Origin: an uncultured Parvibacter sp.
Lineage (GTDB): Bacteria > Actinomycetota > Coriobacteriia > Coriobacteriales > Eggerthellaceae
NCBI GenBank assembly: GCA_910587945.1
Contig: CAJUNI010000098.1
Location: 1 to 5,759, forward strand
Direction: 5' to 3'
DNA length: 5,759 nucleotides
The notes under the pieces are model-generated. The model ran no database searches. It saw nothing but the letters and a program-made list of their open reading frames with translations, and was not told where the DNA came from. Position 1 is the stretch's first letter. Each line of letters begins with the position of its first letter. A program made the translations under genes and the position numbers. Below are positions 1-4,508 of the stretch, one piece after another.

Positions 1-146
1 AAGTGGGATTTCCTGGCACACCGGCCCCCAGCCGCCGGAATTCCGCCACTAGAGTGTATCCCGCAGCAACTATTCCAGGGAACCTGGAGGATCCTGGCGC
101 GGGTACCCCAGCCGTCGGGTAAGCCGCCCCCACACGGCGTCTTCCA

Positions 147-266
147 ATGCCAAGCGATCAAGCCATTGCCGAGGCCACCCAAAAAGTATCAAGTAGGGAA
201 TTTACAGTCGAAGAGTACATCGCCATGGTTCGTGCCTGCGGGTCAGAGGAATACCCTCGACTCTAA
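147..266 (+). CDS. possible small ORF of 39 codons, unrecognised
   Basis: An ATG at 147 opens a 39-codon frame ending in TAA at 264-266. The product is acidic to neutral and looks protein-like in its second half (EFTVEEYIAMVRACGSEEY), which could be a short helix. No Shine-Dalgarno sequence lies in front of the ATG, and a stop codon 24 bases upstream (120-122) limits any extension. I do not recognise a family. It could be a true small protein, the tail of a decayed gene, or chance. It ends about 106 bases before the MerR-type gene and would be co-directional with it. Confidence 0.18.
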   Translation: MPSDQAIAEATQKVSSREFTVEEYIAMVRACGSEEYPRL

Positions 267-328
267 CCCTTCATTCCCTTGCATCTTATACAATGCGGAA
301 AGATTTATCGAAGAAAACGCTTGCTCGT

Positions 329-350
329 GACGCAGCGTCGCGTTGTACAA
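329..350. promoter_or_regulatory. pair of short palindromes in the merR leader (candidate operator)
   Basis: Two dyads lie within 22 bases: GACGC-A-GCGTC (329-339) and the perfect palindrome TTGTACAA (343-350). They sit 9 to 30 bases upstream of the Shine-Dalgarno sequence of the MerR-type gene. MerR-family proteins bind dyads and often control their own transcription, so autoregulation here is plausible. Palindromes this short are common by chance, and no well-spaced promoter was found around them. Confidence 0.25.
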
Positions 351-358
351 AAGCCTGC

Positions 359-368
359 AAGGAGGTGA
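359..368 (+). promoter_or_regulatory. strong ribosome binding site of the MerR-type gene
   Basis: AAGGAGGTGA is a near-perfect Shine-Dalgarno sequence placed four bases before the ATG at 373. It decides the start codon: an upstream in-frame TTG at 343 would begin translation before this site and has no ribosome binding site of its own. Confidence 0.85.
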
Positions 369-372
369 AACC

Positions 373-1191
373 ATGGCTGAAAACAACACCTATTATCAAA
401 CTGGAGAGCTTGCTGAAGTGTGCGGCACCACCGTGCGCACCGTGCAGTACTACGACAACAAAGGGCTGCTTGCACCCTCGGACTACTCAGAGGGCGGGCG
501 CCGGCTTTACTCCGCAGCCGACGCGGAGCGACTCCGCTTCATTCTCATGCTGAAGGCGCTGGGGCTTCGACTCGCACAGATCAAGGGCGTGCTGGAAAGC
601 CCGAACCGCGACGCCGTGCTGAAGCTACTCCTCGACGAGCAAGCGGAAAGCCTCGAGCGCGAAATCAACGAGAGCGCCAAGCGACTACAAGCTCTGAATA
701 CGGCGCGTGCTGACCTCGAGCGTTTCGGCAAGTTGATGGCTACCACCGAACCGGCCATGGCAAAACGAATGAATGACGAGAAGGCGAGAACTCGCTGGTG
801 GATCACCATGATTATCCTAGGCGTTCTCATGGATGCCGCCTGGATTGGCACGCTAGTGCTGGGCATTCTGACGGGCCTATGGTGGCCCTTCCCGGTGGCG
901 CTGGTGGCGGTGGCTCTGATTGGCGTCGCGGAAGTACGGTATTACAGCGCGCATTCCACTTATCTTTGCCCGATATGCGGAGCAGACTTCCGTCCAAAGC
1001 TAGGTGCCTTTTTCTGGTCGGGCCATACCCCCAGAACGCGCAAGCTCACCTGCCCCTGCTGCCATCAGAAAGATTGGTGCGTGGAGCACTATCATGCCGA
1101 GCCGATCGAGATAGCCCCCGGCCAGTGCGTGCCAGGAACCTGCCATTACGCTTGCGAAGTGAAGGCGGGTGAGAGCCATGGCGGCAATTAG
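373..1191 (+). CDS. membrane-tethered MerR-family regulator with C-terminal zinc ribbon
   Basis: This 272-residue protein is a putative transcription factor fixed to the membrane. Residues 6-75 form the MerR winged helix: TGELAEVCGTTVRTVQYYDN is the helix-turn-helix and GGRRLYS the wing. Residues 85-140 are a charged, heptad-like coiled coil for dimerisation. Two hydrophobic segments follow, at about 143-166 and 171-190, joined by a short WWPFP turn. An even number of helices would place both ends in the cytoplasm. Residues 197-245 are a zinc-ribbon-like domain with CPICG (Cys199, Cys202) and CPCC (Cys227, Cys229, Cys230), plus HTPRTR between them; Cys252, Cys257 and Cys261 lie near the end. 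Typical MerR activators are shorter and soluble. The gene overlaps the following protease gene by 14 bases. The ATG at 373 is chosen because of the strong Shine-Dalgarno sequence. The signal sensed is unknown; metal or redox sensing by the cysteines is only a guess. Confidence 0.9.
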   Translation: MAENNTYYQTGELAEVCGTTVRTVQYYDNKGLLAPSDYSEGGRRLYSAADAERLRFILMLKALGLRLAQIKGVLESPNRDAVLKLLLDEQAESLEREINESAKRLQALNTARADLERFGKLMATTEPAMAKRMNDEKARTRWWITMIILGVLMDAAWIGTLVLGILTGLWWPFPVALVAVALIGVAEVRYYSAHSTYLCPICGADFRPKLGAFFWSGHTPRTRKLTCPCCHQKDWCVEHYHAEPIEIAPGQCVPGTCHYACEVKAGESHGGN

Positions 1192-2128
1192 AGAGAGGCT
1201 TGCCAACCATCGCGTGGCGGTTTACTGCGTTGTCACGTTTGCACTTACCTGGGGGTTCTGGTTTGCAGTGGTATACCCGCAAACGCTCCCGGCATTAATG
1301 GCCGGCGTCAACCCCCTGAGTACTCTGGAGGTGATGCTTGCGGTAGGCGCGGGCATGTTCTTCCCGGCCATCGGCGCTGCAGTGACGCGCCTGCTGACGG
1401 GCGAAGGCTTTCGCAACGTTTGGATTAAGCCGAAGCGGTTCAAGGGCACGGGCAAGTATTACCTACTGGGTTGGTTCGGACCCATGGTCCTGGTAGCTCT
1501 CGGGGGCGCCCTTTACTTCCTCGTGACCCCGGGCAGTTTCGATCCTGCAATGCCTTATTTCAAGGAGACGATAGAGGCGCAGCTGGCCGCGGCGGGGCAG
1601 CCGGCTTTGCCCGACGCCGAGATTGCCGTTATGGCCTATGCGCAGTTAGCATTGGTCCTCATCGCCCCGGCCCTCAACATGTTCACCTGCTTCGGCGAAG
1701 AGTGGGGATGGCGGGGTTATCTCTTACCTCATATGCTGGAGAAGCGTTCCGTAACGTTCACGATTGTGGTGAGCGGGATCATCTGGGGCCTTTGGCATGC
1801 GCCCATCACCATCCTCGGCCACAACTACGGCCTCGGCTATCCGGGGTGGCCGGTGCTCGGCATTGTTGCCATGTGCTGCTTCACCATGGTTATGGGTAGC
1901 TTTTTCAGCTGGCTTACCCTGAGAGCGAAAAGCTGCCTGCCCGCCGTGTTTGCCCACGGTGCACTCAATGGCTGCGGCAATGCTCCCACGTTGTTCGCCG
2001 TGATCTCAAACCCGTTCGTCGGCCCCGCCCCCACCGGCATCATCGGCGGCATGGGCTTCATTGTGGTTGCCATCCTGTGCCTTATGTCCTTGCGGCGCTC
2101 GAACGCCCGGGCCGATCAGCCGCCCTAG
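1178..2128 (+). CDS. CPBP/Abi-family (Rce1-like) intramembrane metalloprotease
   Basis: This polytopic membrane protein of 316 residues has all the conserved motifs of CPBP (type II CAAX protease and Abi) proteins. Motif 1 is EEWGWRGYLLP, with Glu174, Glu175 and Arg179. Motif 2 is WGLWHAPI, with His207. The last motif is AHGALN, with His260 and Asn264. These Glu and His residues form the active site in the family. About seven to eight hydrophobic segments are visible, starting near residues 13-33, 50-73 and 94-116. Family members cleave within membranes and act in prenyl-protein processing, bacteriocin immunity or control of sensor systems. The start is ATG 1178, inside the end of the MerR-type gene and behind GGCGGGTGAG; a GTG at 1169 is a less likely alternative. 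Overlap with the regulator implies translational coupling. The stop lies in a CTAG shared with the convergent XRE gene. The substrate is unknown; the upstream membrane-bound regulator is a candidate by inference. Confidence 0.9.
   Translation: MAAIRERLANHRVAVYCVVTFALTWGFWFAVVYPQTLPALMAGVNPLSTLEVMLAVGAGMFFPAIGAAVTRLLTGEGFRNVWIKPKRFKGTGKYYLLGWFGPMVLVALGGALYFLVTPGSFDPAMPYFKETIEAQLAAAGQPALPDAEIAVMAYAQLALVLIAPALNMFTCFGEEWGWRGYLLPHMLEKRSVTFTIVVSGIIWGLWHAPITILGHNYGLGYPGWPVLGIVAMCCFTMVMGSFFSWLTLRAKSCLPAVFAHGALNGCGNAPTLFAVISNPFVGPAPTGIIGGMGFIVVAILCLMSLRRSNARADQPP
2125..2128. other. interlocked convergent stop codons in CTAG
   Basis: The palindrome CTAG carries the TAG stop of the protease gene on the plus strand (2126-2128) and the TAG stop of the XRE gene on the minus strand (2127-2125). 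There is no intergenic space, and I saw no hairpin with a T-run on either side, so transcripts of the two genes should overlap at their 3' ends. Confidence 0.9.
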
Positions 2129-2802
2129 TACTGATCTTTGCGAAACGCGCGAATCATCCGAGCAAGGGCACCGAAGTCCAAATGGACGTGGTCATTTTCG
2201 CTGTCGATATGGATTCCATCCCACCCCACATGGACTTCCTCGCCCTTCTTGGAATCGCGCACATGTACGCCATTACCAAAACTGATATCTACGTAATCTT
2301 CGCCAGGAGCAACGGGAGGCTCGTAGGACGAAAACACTTCGTCGAACCCGTCGGTTACATAAGAGCTGTAGGCAGGATCGCTTGCATACGCCTCCCGAGA
2401 GTCCTGCTCGTCGACTCCCCGGAAGTCAGCCGGAGTCCCCTCTTGGAATCCACATTCGCGGCCAGCCGCGGGATCAGCGTTGGGGATGCGTTCATCGCCG
2501 GACATTGGATCGCTCGCGGAATTACCCGTGGAACTCGCCTGAGAATCGCCTGCGATAGTCGACGCCCGAGCTGCCTCTTCGCCCGGAGTCATGCACTCAG
2601 GATCCGCAAACAAAAGCTCATCAACAGTAATTTGGTAGAGCAGTGCTAATCCTATGAGGTTCTCTGTATCGGGAGACGACTCAGCGCATTCCCACTTGGA
2701 CACGGCCTGACGCGATACCCCGAGGCGCTCAGCCACTTGCTCCTGAGACATTCCTGCCGCTTTCCGATATTCATAGAGGCGTTTCGCTATCTCGATTTTC
2801 AT
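2125..2802 (-). CDS. XRE-family regulator with acidic linker and beta-type C-terminal tail
   Basis: The 225-residue product starts with a standard XRE/Cro-CI helix-turn-helix (residues 5-64): MSQEQVAERLGVSRQAVSKWE is followed by the conserved PDTENLIGLALLY and DELL, as in many repressors of Firmicutes and Actinobacteria. Residues 65-160 are a low-complexity acidic linker rich in Ser, Asp, Glu, Ala and Pro, probably disordered. Residues 165-212 alternate polar and branched residues, with GVHV, EVHVGWDGIHI and HVHLDF, suggesting beta hairpins, before a short basic end (RMIRAFRK). No membrane helix is present, although related regulators often carry one. The start is supported by GGAAGGA (2817-2811 on this strand), 8 bases before the ATG. 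The gene converges on the protease gene and the two stop codons overlap. It may regulate itself or its neighbours; targets cannot be read from the sequence. Confidence 0.88.
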   Translation of the reverse strand: MKIEIAKRLYEYRKAAGMSQEQVAERLGVSRQAVSKWECAESSPDTENLIGLALLYQITVDELLFADPECMTPGEEAARASTIAGDSQASSTGNSASDPMSGDERIPNADPAAGRECGFQEGTPADFRGVDEQDSREAYASDPAYSSYVTDGFDEVFSSYEPPVAPGEDYVDISFGNGVHVRDSKKGEEVHVGWDGIHIDSENDHVHLDFGALARMIRAFRKDQY

Positions 2803-2942
2803 TGCGGTGTTCCTTCCGACCAGCTTATCCTAACGCCTTTTATCATCAGAAAAGCTCGTAATCTAGACCACCTATTTTGGCTTGCATTTTATGGCGCAAC
2901 CAATTTTTGCCCCCGCACGCAGACCGAAATACATCCTATATA

Positions 2943-2995
2943 TGGCGAAGCGTTTGTTGTAAACCTTCCATCCACAGCTTCCGCCTCGTAGCTTC
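2943..2995. repeat. dispersed repeat, copy A (53 bp)
   Basis: Bases 2943-2995 match 4331-4383 at 45 of 53 positions without gaps, and all eight differences are transitions. Both copies lie in intergenic DNA flanking the lipoprotein gene, in the same orientation. The first half can fold as GAAG-c-GTTTG-ttg-TAAAC-CTTC (2947-2968), a bulged hairpin. The shared 12-mer GCCACGCCTCAA lies nearby, here downstream at 3021-3032 and before copy B at 4317-4328. Confidence 0.7.
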
Positions 2996-3047
2996 AAGCG
3001 ACACAGCTTGGGCGCCAACCGCCACGCCTCAAGGCAGTTGAAATGAA

Positions 3048-3081
3048 CGTGGTCGGTATCCCTTAGGGTTTACCGACCACG
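3048..3081. repeat. perfect 11-bp inverted repeat with 12-base loop
   Basis: CGTGGTCGGTA (3048-3058) is the exact reverse complement of TACCGACCACG (3071-3081). The loop holds CCC-TTA-GGG, so the stem may continue after a small internal loop. Neither strand has a T-run directly after the hairpin, so it is not a classical terminator. It could be an operator for a dimeric regulator, an RNA structure protecting the 3' end of the lipoprotein transcript, or a remnant of a mobile element. Confidence 0.75.
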
Positions 3082-3089
3082 CAACAAAC

Positions 3090-3122
3090 GGCTTGGAATC
3101 CCATTACAATGCAAGCCTTTTT
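3090..3122. terminator. terminator-like hairpin downstream of the lipoprotein gene
   Basis: GGCTTG (3090-3095) pairs perfectly with CAAGCC (3112-3117) around a 16-base loop. On the plus strand it is followed directly by TTTTT (3118-3122), the classical layout, yet no plus-strand gene precedes it. On the minus strand it lies about 50 bases after the lipoprotein stop and is followed by GTTTGTT, a weaker U-tract. A bidirectional terminator, or one serving an unseen plus-strand small RNA, are both possible. The loop is longer than usual, which lowers confidence. Confidence 0.45.
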
Positions 3123-3167
3123 GACTCTTTCGCTATCGCGCCACTTCGCAGCGGAGAGTAGTCCCTC

Positions 3168-4160
3168 TTAAAGAACGATGCCGTAGCTGTGGGCACAGAC
3201 AGAGTCGTTGTAATACACATCCATCGGCGAGGCAAAACGCCAATACAGCTCTGCAGACTCGGTAGAGGCCGCAAGCTCATCAGATACCTCAGTGAAGATA
3301 AAGAACTCAATCGAGTCCAGAGGCCCTACACTGTAGTCGTAAAAATCGTCAGCATCGCTTCGGCAACCAGCAATCTCGGGCTCTAGTTCGTATTGCCCGC
3401 CATTGAAGCTAAGTTTTGCATCGGTTGCATAGCGTAAATTTGCAGTAGTGGATCCAAGATTCTTAAACGTGCCTCTCACCAGGTAGAACTGCTTACCTGC
3501 GGATGCTTCATAGTAGCTATAGTATCCAGACGTATCAGGAGGATAGAACTCATTTACAAATCCTGCGCTTGTAACCTCAAAGGAAAACTCGTCCGTCTCA
3601 ACTGGCTGCCCCACCGTAATGGTTGGCGAGATCTCGTTAGCCGCCGCAATCTCCGCCTGGATTTCGTCGTTCGTCAGCTTAGAGAGCGTCAGCTGCCAAG
3701 CTCTATTACCTGTCTGAATATTGCTCGGAATTTTTAAGCTGAGGGTGTCTGAAATAGTGTCCGTCGTAAACGGAATACCATTTTCAAGCGTCATGGTAAA
3801 CACACCCTCGTCATCGATAACCCAGGTGCCGGGCCACAGAACCTTATCTTGACCATAGCTATGGTTATACATGACAAAGGTTCCGTCATCATTAAACTTG
3901 CCATAATACAGAGTGCCCTGTTTCTTTGCGTCAAGAATAGTTGCTTGAGTGATTACCTGACTATCAACAGTGGCCGAATCAATCTGCCAATAGCCATCAA
4001 CTATTTGAGTATTCAGAGCCTCTAGGTCAATAGTTTCCTGCTCTGGTTCACTTTCTTCTACGGCAGGTGCGGAAGCGTTAGTTTGCCCTGATGCGCAACC
4101 ATACAACGCCAAAAAGGCGGCCATCATGAGAGCAATGGCAATTGTTTTTCCCCTGATCAT
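3168..4160 (-). CDS. secreted lipoprotein with a DUF4352-like C-terminal domain
   Basis: The 330-residue product begins with a lipoprotein signal: basic start MIRGK, hydrophobic residues 7-19, and the lipobox LYGC with Cys22, so it should be lipid-anchored outside the membrane. An acidic, Ser/Glu-rich spacer (23-50) follows. Residues 53-175 look like a beta-rich domain with aromatic and Gly repeats (GYWQIDS, DDGTFVMYNH, PGTWVIDDEG), reminiscent of lipocalin-like lipoprotein domains. Residues 179-310 resemble DUF4352-type immunoglobulin-like domains: ITVGQPVETDEFSFEV, then FYLVRGTFKNLGST. The start ATG at 4160 has AAGGGG five bases upstream. The gene is AT-richer than its neighbours (25 G/C in bases 3901-3960 against 39 in 841-900 of the operon), hinting at a different history. 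The ligand and role are unknown. A transport, adhesion or immunity-like role cannot be distinguished. Confidence 0.85.
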   Translation of the reverse strand: MIRGKTIAIALMMAAFLALYGCASGQTNASAPAVEESEPEQETIDLEALNTQIVDGYWQIDSATVDSQVITQATILDAKKQGTLYYGKFNDDGTFVMYNHSYGQDKVLWPGTWVIDDEGVFTMTLENGIPFTTDTISDTLSLKIPSNIQTGNRAWQLTLSKLTNDEIQAEIAAANEISPTITVGQPVETDEFSFEVTSAGFVNEFYPPDTSGYYSYYEASAGKQFYLVRGTFKNLGSTTANLRYATDAKLSFNGGQYELEPEIAGCRSDADDFYDYSVGPLDSIEFFIFTEVSDELAASTESAELYWRFASPMDVYYNDSVCAHSYGIVL

Positions 4161-4184
4161 TTCTTCCCCTTCTCAAAAGTCTTA

Positions 4185-4270
4185 CTACAAATACTGCGTA
4201 ATCGTGTCATAGATTTCAGGGGTTCTGCTGCGCAACAAAATGGTGGCTCTTGCGAGTTTATCTCCTGATG
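4185..4270 (-). pseudogene. possible 3' remnant of a lost gene upstream of the lipoprotein gene
   Basis: Read on the minus strand, these bases encode a peptide ending TPEIYDTITQYL before a TAG at 4187-4185. The 28-residue tail looks like a natural C-terminal helix pair rather than a shadow frame, and its stop lies only 24 bases before the lipoprotein ATG, as expected inside an operon. Further upstream the frame runs into the repeat element and then the antisense of the dehydrogenase gene, where the translation becomes Arg/Gly-rich and implausible. I infer that a gene may have been cut by the repeat or a rearrangement. The family is not recognised, and chance is quite possible. Confidence 0.22.
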
Positions 4271-4384
4271 GGAAGCGAGGTTGCTTGCTTTTGGATGCAC
4301 CCCGCCGCCACTGCCTGCCACGCCTCAATGTGGCGAAGCGTTCGCTGCGAACCTTCCGTCCATGGCTTCCGCCTCGCAGCTTCC
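4271..4384. mobile_element. possible small non-coding repeat element containing repeat copy B
   Basis: GGAAGCGAGG (4271-4280) pairs with CCTCGC-agc-TTCC (4372-4384), an imperfect terminal inverted repeat with a three-base bulge, enclosing 114 bp. It contains no coding frame of its own. The right half is the sequence shared with copy A. This layout is compatible with a MITE- or REP-like element, but no flanking target duplication was recognised, and copy A lacks the left terminal repeat, so the boundaries are uncertain. Confidence 0.3.
4331..4383. repeat. dispersed repeat, copy B (53 bp)
   Basis: This is the second copy of the repeat found at 2943-2995 (45 of 53 identical, no gaps). Its first half folds as GAAG-c-GTTCG-ctg-CGAAC-CTTC (4335-4356). 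Compared with copy A, one stem pair changes from C-G to T-A on both sides and another from G-C to G-T, so pairing is retained in both copies. An alternative pairing GCTGCGA with TCGCAGC exists only in this copy. Confidence 0.7.
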
Positions 4385-4470
4385 ACCCCAGCCTCGAGCA
4401 CATCACCCTTTCTTTAGACTTCGCAACAGTCTGGCTTTGCGCGACCGAATGGCTACTGGAGGCAACTAGA

Positions 4471-4484
4471 ATCAACCTGTTGAT
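4471..4484. promoter_or_regulatory. palindrome upstream of the dehydrogenase gene (candidate operator)
   Basis: ATCAAC-CT-GTTGAT is a perfect 6-2-6 dyad ending 24 bases before the ATG at 4509. It overlaps the end of TAGAAT (4467-4472), a 5-of-6 match to a -10 box, although no good -35 box lies 16 to 18 bases upstream. A dyad at the transcription start would be a typical repressor site, for example for a regulator responding to acyl-CoA. The regulator is not in this window. Confidence 0.35.
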
Positions 4485-4508
4485 CATTCGTCTTACGAAA
4501 GGATTGCC

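Larger units (their letters stand above)
1..372. other. non-coding stretch upstream of the merR-type operon
   Basis: No convincing gene is seen here. Frame 1 stays open without a start codon from base 1 to about 329, but its translation is rich in Pro, Gln and Arg with no recognisable domain, so I treat it as chance in GC-rich DNA. Small symmetrical elements are visible: a 10-bp palindrome CGGAATTCCG at 36-45 and a tight hairpin TCCAGG-GAA-CCTGGA at 74-88. The stretch 266-372 probably holds the promoter and operator of the operon starting at 373. A TACAAT hexamer at 289-294 resembles a -10 box (5 of 6), but no good -35 box sits at the proper distance. Confidence 0.5.
2803..3167. other. structured intergenic region between XRE and lipoprotein genes
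   Basis: This stretch separates two minus-strand genes. The part next to 2803 carries the ribosome binding site and presumably the promoter of the XRE gene; I could not define a convincing -35/-10 pair. The rest holds a copy of a dispersed repeat (2943-2995), a perfect hairpin (3048-3081) and a terminator-like hairpin (3090-3122). No protein-coding frame is credible: the plus-strand frame ending near 2991 is antisense to the XRE gene and then runs into the repeat. Confidence 0.6.
4161..4508. other. intergenic region between divergent lipoprotein and dehydrogenase genes
   Basis: The region holds the ribosome binding sites of both flanking genes (CCCCTT at 4166-4171 read on the minus strand; AAAGGA at 4498-4503 on the plus strand). 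Between them are a protein-like remnant on the minus strand (4270-4185), a possible 114-bp repeat element (4271-4384) and a palindrome (4471-4484). Plus-strand frames through 4240-4518 are compositionally poor, lack ribosome binding sites and run through the repeat, so they are not called. Confidence 0.55.

Noticed and set aside
1..329. Plus-strand frame 1 open from the window start without a start codon
   Set aside because: The translation is Pro/Gln/Arg-rich with no domain signal, and no start or ribosome binding site is present. It looks like a chance open frame in GC-rich DNA.
343..372. Upstream TTG start that would lengthen the MerR-type protein by ten residues
   Set aside because: The near-perfect Shine-Dalgarno sequence at 359-368 lies inside that extension and points to the ATG at 373.
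2077..2649. Long plus-strand frame opposite the XRE gene
   Set aside because: It is antisense to a gene with a clear helix-turn-helix domain, and its own translation matches no recognisable protein.
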